Positions 1 to 8,269 of a stretch of 21,220 nt of DNA are shown piece by piece. The notes beneath the pieces were generated by a model. It saw nothing but the letters and a program-made list of their open reading frames with translations. It did not search any database and was not told the origin of the DNA. The stretch covers positions 1 to 21,220 of the forward strand of contig SLGQ01000167.1 in the NCBI GenBank assembly GCA_007136595.1, read 5' to 3'. The stretch comes from Candidatus Sumerlaeota bacterium (GTDB taxonomy: Bacteria > UBP6 > UBA1177). The stretch's first letter is position 1; every line of letters starts with the position of its first letter. The position numbers and the translations under genes were made by a program.

Positions 1-232
1 ACATTATCATCTTCAGTTCTTAAAAACAGCGGAGATAGACTCGTGATCAGCTTTTGTAAACCACCCAAACAAATATGGTCAGTTGCTCCTGTTAATACTC
101 AAGGCATGATAAGGTGTGTCAGAAACTGAATATAACAGAAATCCTTTAAATTTAAATCATCAATTTGCTTTTTTTCCCAAAAGTGTTAATCTGATATGTT
201 TTTTTATTTGGAATTTGTATCAGGAGGCAATT
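1..232. other. Upstream region with a possible 3' end of an unseen gene
   Basis: No complete gene is visible here. The first plus-strand frame is open from base 1 to a TGA at 127-129 (42 codons), so the region could hold the C-terminus of a gene that starts outside the window. The translation gave no recognisable family, and the other two frames close at 45 and 21. The stretch from 130 to 232 is very AT-rich and is the likely leader of the dipeptidase gene. I see no strong terminator hairpin with a T-run between the two. Confidence 0.3.
165..192 (+). promoter_or_regulatory. Weak candidate promoter for the dipeptidase gene
   Basis: TTGCTT at 165-170 and TAATCT at 187-192 are separated by 16 bases, a sigma70-like spacing with imperfect boxes. 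The site lies in the AT-rich leader about 40 bases before the ATG at 233. This rests on box matching alone in AT-rich DNA, so chance is a real alternative. Confidence 0.2.
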
Positions 233-1681
233 ATGAACGAAAAAGTTAAAGCAATTCTCGACATGTTCGAAGAGATCAACAAAGTACCAAGACAGAGCAA
301 ACATGAAGAAAAAATAAGCCAGTGGCTTGTTGACTGGGCACAAAAGAACGGTTTCAATGCAAAAAGAGATAAAGCCATGAATGTTCTTATCGAAGTTCCG
401 GCAACACCGGGATATGAAGATAAGCCTGTAATAGTTTTTCAGGGACACATGGATATGGTTTGTGAAAAAACGCCTGAAAGCACTCATGATTTTTCAAAAG
501 ATCCGATCAAACATGTTTTTCATGGTGATTGGCTTAAAGCTGACGGGACAACTCTTGGAGCAGACAACGGAATAGCTCTTGCAATAGCAATGGTGGTAGC
601 AACGGACAAAACTGTTGTCCATCCGCCGCTCGAACTCCTTTTTACTGTCGATGAAGAAACCGGTCTCACAGGTGCCAATGCTCTTGAACCGGGCTTTGTA
701 AAAGGAAAAGTTCTCTTAAATCTCGATAGTGAAGATGAAGGTGTTTTTGTTATCGGTTGTGCCGGTGGAAAAGATACAAACATCGTTTTCACCCCTGAAT
801 GGAAAAATGTTTGTGACAAAAACATCGCCGTTGAAATAAAGGTCGGAGGACTTGAAGGTGGACACAGCGGAGTTGATATCCATCTCCCCAAAGGAAATGC
901 CAATATCATACTTGCAAGAGTTCTTGATGCTATCAGGACCGAAACCGGTTGCCTCAAAATAGGAAATGTTGACGGCGGCAGTGCTCACAATGCAATTCCG
1001 AGAGATTCTTTTGCTGTAATAAGTGTGAAAGAAGACCAACTTGAAAAAATGGAAACAGCTTTCAACAAAATTGCTGCCGATATAAAAGAAGAATGTAAAG
1101 TTCCCGAACCGAAACTTTCGATCACTCTTAAAAAAGGGATCGGTTTTCAAGGGCAGTTCATGACAGGTCAAGACAGTAAAAAGTTCATTGACCTTATGAT
1201 CGCACTGCCAAACGGTGTTGCAGCAATGAGCACAGAAATGGAGGGGCTTGTTGAAACTTCCAACAATTTCGCTACAATTAGAAGGAACGGTGACTCCTTT
1301 ACGATCCTTACAAGTCAGAGAAGTTCAATGAAAAGTCGTCTTGAGTGGATAACTGCGAAAGTTGAAAAACCGGGAGTACTTGCCGGTGCTGAAGTTAAAA
1401 GCGGAAACGGATACCCCAACTGGCAGCCTAAACTTGATAGCAAGCTCACTGAAAAATGTGTTTCAGTTTATGAAAAACTTTTTGGAAATAAACCGGTACT
1501 TGAAGTTATTCATGCCGGACTTGAGTGTGGAATAATCGGGGCGAAATATGATGGAATGGAAATGATATCTTACGGTCCGACAGTAATGAATCCCCATTGT
1601 CCGGATGAAAAAATGTTTGTACCGAGCCTTGAAAAAACATGGGATTTCACAGTAGGGATATTGAAAAGTTACTGCGAATAA
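233..1681 (+). CDS. pepD: Aminoacyl-histidine dipeptidase (PepD-like, M20 family)
   Basis: Cytosolic zinc dipeptidase (beta-alanyl-histidine or Xaa-His type) that hydrolyses dipeptides for amino-acid recycling. The 482-residue length matches PepD. Metal-site motifs are in order: GHMDM with His72 and Asp74, GADNG with Asp111 as bridging ligand, Glu141-Glu142 (catalytic base and ligand), LDSED with Asp165, and IHAGLECG near the C-terminus with His427. An AGGAGG ribosome-binding site at 222-227 lies five bases before ATG 233. The frame stays open upstream to an ATG at 116, but that extension has no such site and encodes non-family sequence, so 233 is the start. The next gene follows after 24 bases. 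The fold and metal site are clear; the exact dipeptide preference is known only from the family. Confidence 0.93.
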   Translation: MNEKVKAILDMFEEINKVPRQSKHEEKISQWLVDWAQKNGFNAKRDKAMNVLIEVPATPGYEDKPVIVFQGHMDMVCEKTPESTHDFSKDPIKHVFHGDWLKADGTTLGADNGIALAIAMVVATDKTVVHPPLELLFTVDEETGLTGANALEPGFVKGKVLLNLDSEDEGVFVIGCAGGKDTNIVFTPEWKNVCDKNIAVEIKVGGLEGGHSGVDIHLPKGNANIILARVLDAIRTETGCLKIGNVDGGSAHNAIPRDSFAVISVKEDQLEKMETAFNKIAADIKEECKVPEPKLSITLKKGIGFQGQFMTGQDSKKFIDLMIALPNGVAAMSTEMEGLVETSNNFATIRRNGDSFTILTSQRSSMKSRLEWITAKVEKPGVLAGAEVKSGNGYPNWQPKLDSKLTEKCVSVYEKLFGNKPVLEVIHAGLECGIIGAKYDGMEMISYGPTVMNPHCPDEKMFVPSLEKTWDFTVGILKSYCE

Positions 1682-1705
1682 AAACAACATTTAATGGGGA
1701 TGATC

Positions 1706-2902
1706 ATGAAAAAAGTTCTCCTGATGGCGGTGATGTTCTTTTCAGTGGTAAGTTGCACAACTCATGAGGGAGTTGTCAAAGAAAAGGATATCCCGATGTT
1801 TGCTCAAAAAGAAGGGGCAAAACTTAATGACGGTAACATAAAACTTGTTGCATGGATGACAGAGCCGTCCAAACCCAGACATGGTGAGCCTTTTAAAGTT
1901 GTCACTTACTGGAAATTCAAGGAACAGCTCCCTGAAGGATGGAAACTTTTTTTCCATTTTGAAGACGAAACCGGTGAAGAGAGATTTATTTATGACCATG
2001 AATTTCTCGGTGGCAGAGTAAATAGACTTGCTCTGAACAGGATCATAAGAGAAACAAGCGAAATAAAAGAACTGCCGAGACATTTTGATTCTAACTCCAT
2101 GTACATAAGAACAGGTTTTTTTAAAGGGAGGGAGCGGACTGTTCCTGAAGAAAAATATAATGACGGCAAAAGCAGGCTCAACTTAGGTCCCGTTGCGATC
2201 ACTCAACCTAACATTCTCAGAAAAAGAATGGATGTCTATGCAGTTGCGGCAAGATCAAGAAGTCAGATAAAGATCGATGGTGAATTCAATGAAAGTTTCT
2301 GGAGCAATGCTTCAAGAGATGACAGATTCTGGCAGGTAACGGGGAATGATCTCTCTCCGATAAAAACAACAGTCATGGCGGCAATGGATGACAAATATCT
2401 TTATATCGGTTTTGATGTTGAAGATGATGATATTGTTGCACATTATAAAAATGACGGCGACCCGTTATGGGAAAAAGATGATGTAGTTGAAATATTTATC
2501 GATCCCAGAGGTGAAGGTAAGATTTACTATGAAATTCAAGTAAGTGCCGGCGGAGTAAAGTTTGACACCAAATTTAACGGCAGAAGAAAAAACAGGGATG
2601 ACAGTTGGGACTCAAAGATCAAGTATGCCGTTAAAGTTGATGGAACTCTTAATGATCCCAGTGACAAAGATAAAGGTTGGAGAGCAGAGATAGCTATTCC
2701 GTGGGAATCTATTGAAGATGCCCCCAATATACCTCCTAAAGACGGTGAAACATGGAAAGTTTTCTTTTACAGAATAAACAGACACACAAACAAAAAATCC
2801 AAACCTACTGACTTCTCTGCCTGGACTCCGCCATATTCAAGAGATTTCCATAACTTGAAGTATATGGGTGAGCTCCACTTTGTTTATGAGGAAATTCTTT
2901 AA
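1706..2902 (+). CDS. Lipoprotein with C-terminal CBM9/DOMON-like carbohydrate-binding domain
   Basis: The 398-residue protein starts with a short basic-hydrophobic signal ending in a VVSC lipobox, so Cys17 would be lipidated and the protein anchored to a membrane facing the periplasm or surface. Residues from about 185 onward resemble family 9 carbohydrate-binding modules: a leading IKIDGEFNESFW segment, a DDKYLYIGFDVEDDD strand pair, and a VEIFIDP motif, ending in a FHNLKYMGELHF strand. The middle part (about 40-175) is beta-rich and was not recognised. The GGGGA at 1696-1700 fits a start at ATG 1706 better than the in-frame ATGs at 1694 and 1700. No glycoside hydrolase is adjacent, so the ligand is unknown; CBM9-like domains also occur in non-enzymatic sugar- or haem-binding proteins. 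Confidence 0.75.
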   Translation: MKKVLLMAVMFFSVVSCTTHEGVVKEKDIPMFAQKEGAKLNDGNIKLVAWMTEPSKPRHGEPFKVVTYWKFKEQLPEGWKLFFHFEDETGEERFIYDHEFLGGRVNRLALNRIIRETSEIKELPRHFDSNSMYIRTGFFKGRERTVPEEKYNDGKSRLNLGPVAITQPNILRKRMDVYAVAARSRSQIKIDGEFNESFWSNASRDDRFWQVTGNDLSPIKTTVMAAMDDKYLYIGFDVEDDDIVAHYKNDGDPLWEKDDVVEIFIDPRGEGKIYYEIQVSAGGVKFDTKFNGRRKNRDDSWDSKIKYAVKVDGTLNDPSDKDKGWRAEIAIPWESIEDAPNIPPKDGETWKVFFYRINRHTNKKSKPTDFSAWTPPYSRDFHNLKYMGELHFVYEEIL

Positions 2903-2904
2903 AA

Positions 2905-3705
2905 TTGAAAAGAGCATCCATTTTCATCTTTTTACTTTTCTGTTTTACATGGTCTTTCAGTGAAACCATTTCAGGCAGAAGAAGCCGGATCCTTGCAGAA
3001 AGATTTGAAAGAGAAAAGGGTGAAATAACTCTTGATCTCAGAGTTTCTCTGCAGGAAAAACAGTATCTGGAAAACAGCTATATAAACACCCTTATAAAGA
3101 TGAAAAAAGTGGAGTATTTAATAAAATCTTCCCAGTTCCTTAAAGAAAACTGCGTTCCATTTGATTCACGGTGCCGCAATGTCTATAATATGTCCATAGC
3201 GTACCTTACAGACGAAAAGAAAACCGTTGAAGTTGAACTTGAAGAACAAACGAGGATAGTATCAGAGTCAAAAGAACGGATAGATGCATTAAAGGAAAGG
3301 CTTGCCTACATAGAAAAAGGGGTTGACATTGAGGATAGAAAAAGAACAACTTCTTCGGTCATTCCTGAACTTGCACGGTCATTAAAATGCAGTAATTTAA
3401 GAGGCTGGAATTATTACAGGGGAATATTTACCGATCCTTCGGGAATAAAAGATATCGGAAAAAAAATGTCTGTAAAAGATGTTGTCCAACTTAGTACCGG
3501 TGAAAAGATGATGATCCTTGAAGCAGGGAACTACACTTTGAATTTCACTTACATCGGGGAAGCTCTTCTAAAAAAAGGGGAAGTTACAGAAAAAGGAAAG
3601 CCATTTTTCAAAGGGAGTGCCGGCAACCCTGTCATGCCGGGCAAAAACCTTGTATTCATTAGGAAAAACAATGTTTTTGTCAATCCAAGGTTTATGTGCC
3701 GGTAA
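2905..3705 (+). CDS. Secreted coiled-coil protein with degenerate LytM/M23 domain (EnvC-like)
   Basis: The 266-residue protein has an N-terminal signal peptide (about residues 1-19) followed by a charged helical stretch likely to form a coiled coil (about 25-140). The last 65 residues have the layout of the end of a LytM/M23 peptidase domain: ILEAGNYTLNFTYIG, then LLKKGEVTEKGKP, then LVFIRKNNVFVNP. In active enzymes these positions carry the YaH and HLHFE metal-binding histidines; here they read FTY and NLVFI, so zinc cannot be bound in the usual way. This coiled-coil plus dead LytM architecture is that of EnvC/NlpD-type activators of cell-wall amidases. Translation starts at TTG 2905 with GAGG at 2889-2892; no later ATG would keep the signal. 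It starts two bases after the lipoprotein stop, so the two are probably co-transcribed. Confidence 0.65.
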   Translation: MKRASIFIFLLFCFTWSFSETISGRRSRILAERFEREKGEITLDLRVSLQEKQYLENSYINTLIKMKKVEYLIKSSQFLKENCVPFDSRCRNVYNMSIAYLTDEKKTVEVELEEQTRIVSESKERIDALKERLAYIEKGVDIEDRKRTTSSVIPELARSLKCSNLRGWNYYRGIFTDPSGIKDIGKKMSVKDVVQLSTGEKMMILEAGNYTLNFTYIGEALLKKGEVTEKGKPFFKGSAGNPVMPGKNLVFIRKNNVFVNPRFMCR

Positions 3706-3743
3706 AAAAAAATCACAGAACAAAGTAATATTTATAGAAATCC

Positions 3744-3772
3744 TTGCAATTATAGCCGCTATAATATATAAA
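3744..3772 (+). promoter_or_regulatory. Candidate lepA promoter with a 17-bp palindrome as spacer
   Basis: TTGCAA (3744-3749) and TATAAA (3767-3772) are separated by 17 bases, a good sigma70 geometry. The spacer coincides with a perfect inverted repeat at 3749-3765: arms ATTATAGC and GCTATAAT around one central C. A protein bound here would block RNA polymerase, so it could be an operator. Alternatively it forms a short hairpin, but no T-run follows, which argues against an intrinsic terminator. Confidence 0.4.
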
Positions 3773-3840
3773 TCATCGCATTTGTTTTTTTACAGATTTG
3801 CATGCAGGGTTAAGTTGCAGCCTCAAGGTACTGTTATTTG

Positions 3841-5643
3841 ATGGAAAAAGTAAAAAATATAAGAAATTTTTCGATCATTGCCCATATTGACCACGGAAAA
3901 TCAACTTTAGCCGACAGGCTTCTTGAGCTTACCGGCTCAGTGTCAGACAGAGAAAAAAAAGAACAATTTCTTGATGATATGGAACTTGAAAAAGAAAGAG
4001 GAATAACTATAAAAGCCCGTGCTGTCACAGTAACACACGAATACAATGGAGAAAAATATGCTCTCAATTTCATTGATACTCCCGGGCATGTTGATTTCAG
4101 TTATGAAGTGAGCCGAGCTTTGACCAGTTGCGAAGGAGCACTCCTTGTAGTTGATGCGACCCAGGGTGTTGAAGCTCAGACCTTAGCCAATGTCTATATG
4201 GCTATAGAAGAAAATCTTACGATAATCCCTGTAATAAATAAAATTGACCTTCCAAGTGCAGATGTTGAAAAAACTAAAGAAGAGATCGAAGATGTGATAG
4301 GAATTGATGCCAGTGATGCGCTTCTGGTTTCAGCAAAGACCGGGGTAGGGGTCAAGGAGTTGCTTGACAGGATCGTTACAGACATTCCTTCACCTGTTTC
4401 CAACCCTTTGGAAAAGACCAGAGCTCTTATTTTTGACAGCTGGTTCGATCCATATCTGGGAGTCAGAATGCTTGTGAGAGTTTTTGACGGCTCAATTAAA
4501 CAGGGGGATATCATTTATCTGATGCAGTCAAAAGCAAGTTATGAGGTTCTTGATATTTCTAAATATACCCCTTTTCTTAAAAAAGTTAATGAAGTTGAAA
4601 CAGGGGAAGTTGCAGTTATAGCTGCCGGGATCAAGACTATACATGAAGTGAAAATAGGGGAAACAGTTACCCTTGAAAACAACAGGACAACGAATTCTCT
4701 CCCAGGATTTAAGCCCATGAAGCAAATGGTTTTCTGCGGGGTTTTTCCTGTTGAGACTTCCCGTTACGAAGATCTGAAAAAAGCGATGGAAAAACTTGCT
4801 TTGAACGATTCAAGTTTTTCTTATGACCCTGAAACATCAAGTGCACTTGGATTCGGATTCAGATGCGGATTCCTCGGAATGCTCCACCTTGAAATAATAA
4901 AAGAGCGACTTGAAAGGGAGTTTGAACTGGAACTGATAACCACAGCTCCCAGTGTTTCTTACAAAGTGATAACAACACTCGGTGAAGAACTTTTTATTCA
5001 AAACCCCGACAAACTGCCTAAAACCCAGCTCATTGATCACATTCAGGAACCTTTTGTCCAGGCATCTATATTCACTCCCTCTGAATATATCGGGGGATTA
5101 GTTAAATTGTGTCTTGACAAGAGGGGAAGGCAGACAAACATGATATACCACTCAACTGACAGGGTAACCCTTGAATACAGAATACCGCTTGCCGAGATCG
5201 TTTATGATTTTTACGATAAATTGAAATCCATCTCCAGAGGTTTTGCATCACTTGACTATGAATTTAAAGATTATGAGCGGTCTGATCTTGTAAAAATGGA
5301 CATCCTTATAAACGGAGATCCTGTGGATGCCCTTTCTGTTATTGTTCACAAAGAGAAGTCTTATCAAAACGGTCGCTCCCTTGTTCAACGGATGAGAAAA
5401 GTTATACCGAGACAGATGTACGATGTGGCGATACAGGCAGCCATAGGTTCAAGAGTTCTTTCAAGAGAAACAGTCAAAGCATACAGAAAAGATGTTACAG
5501 CTAAATGTTACGGCGGTGATGTTTCCCGTAAAAGAAAACTTCTTGAAAAGCAGAAAGAAGGTAAAAAAAGGATGAAACAGCTTGGAAATGTTGAAATACC
5601 TCAGGAAGCATTCCTTGCTGTACTTGACACTTCAGATGAATAG
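3841..5643 (+). CDS. lepA: Elongation factor 4 (LepA), ribosome-associated GTPase
   Basis: Translational GTPase that acts on the ribosome, linked to 30S biogenesis and to relieving stalled or mis-translocated ribosomes. The 600-residue length is normal. GTP-binding motifs are intact: AHIDHGKST (14-22, P-loop), DTPGHVD (79-85, with catalytic His83), and NKID (133-136). The EF4 signature is at the end: a basic LLEKQKEGKKRMKQLGNVEIPQEAFLAVL-type tail, here continuous from the CTD. ATG 3841 is chosen; a TTG directly before it at 3838 is in frame and either could be used, with AAGG at 3825-3828 as a modest ribosome-binding site. The gene is set off from its neighbours by 135 bases upstream and 94 downstream, and so is probably its own transcription unit. 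Confidence 0.97.
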   Translation: MEKVKNIRNFSIIAHIDHGKSTLADRLLELTGSVSDREKKEQFLDDMELEKERGITIKARAVTVTHEYNGEKYALNFIDTPGHVDFSYEVSRALTSCEGALLVVDATQGVEAQTLANVYMAIEENLTIIPVINKIDLPSADVEKTKEEIEDVIGIDASDALLVSAKTGVGVKELLDRIVTDIPSPVSNPLEKTRALIFDSWFDPYLGVRMLVRVFDGSIKQGDIIYLMQSKASYEVLDISKYTPFLKKVNEVETGEVAVIAAGIKTIHEVKIGETVTLENNRTTNSLPGFKPMKQMVFCGVFPVETSRYEDLKKAMEKLALNDSSFSYDPETSSALGFGFRCGFLGMLHLEIIKERLEREFELELITTAPSVSYKVITTLGEELFIQNPDKLPKTQLIDHIQEPFVQASIFTPSEYIGGLVKLCLDKRGRQTNMIYHSTDRVTLEYRIPLAEIVYDFYDKLKSISRGFASLDYEFKDYERSDLVKMDILINGDPVDALSVIVHKEKSYQNGRSLVQRMRKVIPRQMYDVAIQAAIGSRVLSRETVKAYRKDVTAKCYGGDVSRKRKLLEKQKEGKKRMKQLGNVEIPQEAFLAVLDTSDE

Positions 5644-5657
5644 GAAAAGGTAAAAAA

Positions 5658-5687
5658 TTGAAATACCTTGAAAAACTTGTATATAAA
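5658..5687 (+). promoter_or_regulatory. Candidate purA promoter
   Basis: TTGAAA (5658-5663) is followed by TATATA at 5680-5685 (16-base spacer) or TATAAA at 5682-5687 (18-base spacer). It sits in the 94-base lepA-purA gap, a sensible place for the promoter of the purA-ribBA-ribH-nusB group. The same bases can be read as the start of a tiny ORF, and only one interpretation may be right. Confidence 0.3.
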
Positions 5688-5738
5688 CAGTTAATCGTTA
5701 AAATTTTATGTCAATTAATTTTTTCGGAGTTGACCTGA
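5658..5738 (+). CDS. Possible 26-codon leader ORF coupled to purA
   Basis: A TTG at 5658 preceded by AGGAAAAGG (5642-5650, seven bases away) opens a 26-codon frame that ends in TGA at 5736-5738. That stop overlaps the purA ATG at 5738 in a TGATG arrangement typical of translational coupling. The peptide would be hydrophobic and basic (begins MKYLEKLVYK, rich in Leu and Ile). It resembles no family I know, and the bases also fit a promoter, so this may be a chance ORF. Confidence 0.2.
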   Translation: MKYLEKLVYKQLIVKILCQLIFSELT

Positions 5739-7036
5739 TGACAGTAACAGTAGTGACCGGAACTCAGTGGGGAGATGAAGGGAAGGGGAAGATAGTCGAT
5801 CTTCTGACAGAAAAAACAGATGTCGTTTGCAGATATCAGGGTGGGAACAATGCAGGCCACACCATTATCGTTAACGGTGTAAAATACGACCTCCATTCCA
5901 TTCCTTCCGGCATACTGAGAGAAAATGTGATAAGTTACATCGGGAATGGAGTGGTTCTTGACCCTGAACAACTGATCGATGAAATCAGAATACTCAAGGA
6001 AAAAGGGGTTTCCATCACCCCTGAAAAACTTATGATATCTCCTAAGGCATCAATAATACTTGAATATCATAAAGTGCTTGACAAATGCAGAGAGCAGGCG
6101 AAAAAAGATACCAAGATAGGAACGACAGGTCGCGGAATAGGACCTGCTTATGAAGACAAGGTGTCAAGAATAGGAATAAGGGCGGGCGACCTTCTTAACA
6201 AAGAATTGCTTCAAAGAAAGATCAAAGCAGCCCTTAAAGAGAAAAATGCCCTTATGATCCATCTTTATGGAGCCGAACCCTTTGATGTGGATACTCTTGC
6301 AGAAAAATACAGGTCGCTTGGAGAAGAGCTGAAAACATATATTCTTGACAGCACTTTTAATTTCAGCGATTTTATCGTTGGAAAAAGAGTTCTCATGGAA
6401 GGTGCTCAGGGAGCTTTGCTTGATATAGATCATGGAACATTCCCTTTTGTAACATCTTCAAATACCGTTGCTTCTTATTTTCCGGTGGGAAGCGGAATTC
6501 CTTACAATGAAGGTTACTCCAACATAGGACTTGTAAAAGCATACACGACAAGAGTGGGGGAAGGTCCTTTTCCCACTGAAGATTTTACTTCTCTTGGAGA
6601 TTCTCTCAGAAAAGAAGGCGGAGAGTTCGGAACAACTACAGGTCGTCCAAGAAGATGCGGATGGCTTGACCTTGTTGCTCTTAAATATGTTTTCAAGATG
6701 AGCGGTTTTACATCCATTGCCCTTACCAAACTAGATGTGTTGAACAGCTTTGAAGAAATTAAAGTGTGTACCTCCTACGGAAAAGAAGGTCGGGTTTTCA
6801 GGGATTTTCCATGCTCTATTGATGATCTGAAAAATATCGAACCTGAGTATGTGACACTTCCAGGGTGGAGATCGGATGTTTCAAAAGTGAGGTCTTATGA
6901 TGAACTTCCTGATGAAGCTAAAGATTACATAAAATTCATTGAAAAAGAATTGAAGACCCCGGTTTCCATAATATCGGTAGGTCCTGCAAGGGATGAAACA
7001 ATAATCCGCTCTGAAATATTATTGAACAAACGGTAA
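5738..7036 (+). CDS. purA: Adenylosuccinate synthetase
   Basis: Catalyses the GTP-dependent joining of IMP and aspartate to adenylosuccinate, the committed step to AMP. The 432 residues match the family. The N-terminal GTQWGDEGKGK loop carries catalytic Asp13, and GGNNAGHT carries His41, the same numbers as in the E. coli enzyme. GAQGALLDIDHGTFPFVTSSNT (IMP binding), RPRRCGW and TKLDVL (guanine recognition) follow in order. ATG 5738 is preferred over the in-frame ATG at 5708 because GGAG at 5726-5729 lies eight bases before it and the homologous N-terminus begins there. ribBA follows after eight bases, so the two GTP/purine-linked genes are probably co-transcribed. Confidence 0.97.
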   Translation: MTVTVVTGTQWGDEGKGKIVDLLTEKTDVVCRYQGGNNAGHTIIVNGVKYDLHSIPSGILRENVISYIGNGVVLDPEQLIDEIRILKEKGVSITPEKLMISPKASIILEYHKVLDKCREQAKKDTKIGTTGRGIGPAYEDKVSRIGIRAGDLLNKELLQRKIKAALKEKNALMIHLYGAEPFDVDTLAEKYRSLGEELKTYILDSTFNFSDFIVGKRVLMEGAQGALLDIDHGTFPFVTSSNTVASYFPVGSGIPYNEGYSNIGLVKAYTTRVGEGPFPTEDFTSLGDSLRKEGGEFGTTTGRPRRCGWLDLVALKYVFKMSGFTSIALTKLDVLNSFEEIKVCTSYGKEGRVFRDFPCSIDDLKNIEPEYVTLPGWRSDVSKVRSYDELPDEAKDYIKFIEKELKTPVSIISVGPARDETIIRSEILLNKR

Positions 7037-7044
7037 TTTGTAAA

Positions 7045-8256
7045 ATGAACGATCAGAAAAAATTGAAAACAGCCATAGAAAAAGCGATCAGTTACTTCAA
7101 GTCGGGAAAGATGGTTATAATGGTAGATGATGAAAACAGGGAAAATGAGGGAGATCTCGTTGTTGCAGCACAGTTTGTAACCCCTCAAATAATTAACTTC
7201 ATGGCAACTCACGGGAGAGGGCTGATATGTCTCTCTCTTGACAACTCCATTGCAGACCGTCTTGATCTGCCACCTATGGTCAATGATAACTCCGCAAGAT
7301 TCCAGACAGCTTTTACTGTTTCTATTGAAGCTAAAGAGGGTGTTACAACCGGGATCAGTGCAGCAGACAGGGCAACTACCATACTTACAGCCGTTAAAGA
7401 TGATTCCCGCCCGGACGATCTTGCCAGACCGGGGCATATATTCCCGCTAAGAGCCAGGGATGGCGGAGTGCTTGTAAGAACCGGGCAAACAGAAGGTTCG
7501 GTTGACCTTGCAAAACTTTCAGGCTTGAAACCTGCCGCCGTAATATGTGAGATCATGAATGAAGACGGAACGATGGCAAGAATGCCTCAACTTGAAGATT
7601 TTTCAAGGAAACATGATATTCCCATAATTACGATAGAAGATATCATCGCCTACAGATTGCTTAACGAAATGCTTATAGAGAGAGTTGCCGAAAGTATTCT
7701 TCCCACGGAATTTGGAGATTTTGCTATCACAGTATATAAAAATGCCATTGATAACTTGGAGCATGTTGCTCTTGTCATGGGAGACCCAGGATCTGAAGAT
7801 CCGGTACTTGTCAGAGTTCACTCCGAATGTTTAACAGGGGATGCTCTTGGAAGTTTGAGATGTGATTGCGGATCACAACTTAAAAATGCCCTGAAGATCA
7901 TTGCTGTCGAAAAAAGAGGGGTTATGATATACCTCAGACAGGAGGGACGGGGAATAGGGCTCGGAAACAAAATAAAAGCTTACCACCTTCAGGACAATGG
8001 AATGGATACCGTTGAAGCAAACCTTGCTCTTGGTTTTGATGCTGACCTGAGAGACTATGGAATAGGGGCACAGATATTGAAAGATCTGGGTGTCAGCAGA
8101 ATAAAGCTGATAACCAATAACCCGAAAAAAGTAGTAAGCCTGGCTGGTTATGGGCTTGAAATAGTCGATCAAGTTCCCAATATTTGCGGTGTTCAGGAAA
8201 AAAACATGAAATATTTGAAAGCAAAACAGGAAAAAATGGGTCACAAGATCTTTTAG
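7045..8256 (+). CDS. ribBA: Bifunctional DHBP synthase / GTP cyclohydrolase II
   Basis: Fused enzyme supplying both precursors of riboflavin. The N-terminal half (about 1-200) is 3,4-dihydroxy-2-butanone-4-phosphate synthase, with the acidic DDENRENEGD loop, THGRGLICLSL, and RPGHIFPLRARDGGVLVRTGQTE motifs. The C-terminal half (about 205-400) is GTP cyclohydrolase II, with zinc ligands Cys262, Cys273 and Cys275 in HSECLTGDALGSLRCDCG, the YLRQEGRGIGL loop, and the RDYGIGAQIL and LITNNPKK segments. Both active sites look intact, so no domain is vestigial. The ribosome-binding site is weak, and with only eight bases after purA translation may be coupled. No FMN riboswitch can fit upstream. The 403-residue length is normal for the fusion. 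Confidence 0.96.
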   Translation: MNDQKKLKTAIEKAISYFKSGKMVIMVDDENRENEGDLVVAAQFVTPQIINFMATHGRGLICLSLDNSIADRLDLPPMVNDNSARFQTAFTVSIEAKEGVTTGISAADRATTILTAVKDDSRPDDLARPGHIFPLRARDGGVLVRTGQTEGSVDLAKLSGLKPAAVICEIMNEDGTMARMPQLEDFSRKHDIPIITIEDIIAYRLLNEMLIERVAESILPTEFGDFAITVYKNAIDNLEHVALVMGDPGSEDPVLVRVHSECLTGDALGSLRCDCGSQLKNALKIIAVEKRGVMIYLRQEGRGIGLGNKIKAYHLQDNGMDTVEANLALGFDADLRDYGIGAQILKDLGVSRIKLITNNPKKVVSLAGYGLEIVDQVPNICGVQEKNMKYLKAKQEKMGHKIF

Positions 8257-8269
8257 GGAGATAAAAACA

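Noticed and set aside
116..232. In-frame extension of the dipeptidase to an ATG at 116
   Set aside because: No ribosome-binding site there, non-family sequence, and an AGGAGG directly before ATG 233.
3749..3765. The palindrome before lepA as an intrinsic terminator
   Set aside because: The stem is AT-rich with a tiny loop, and no run of T follows.
3617..3841. 74-codon plus-strand ORF with a hydrophobic stretch across the gap before lepA
   Set aside because: It overlaps the end of the EnvC-like gene, has no good ribosome-binding site, and its hydrophobic part comes from the AT-rich palindrome region. The TGATG end is recorded as an observation only.
7037..7044. An FMN riboswitch before ribBA
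   Set aside because: The gap to purA is only eight bases, and no RFN-like conserved blocks were seen upstream in purA.
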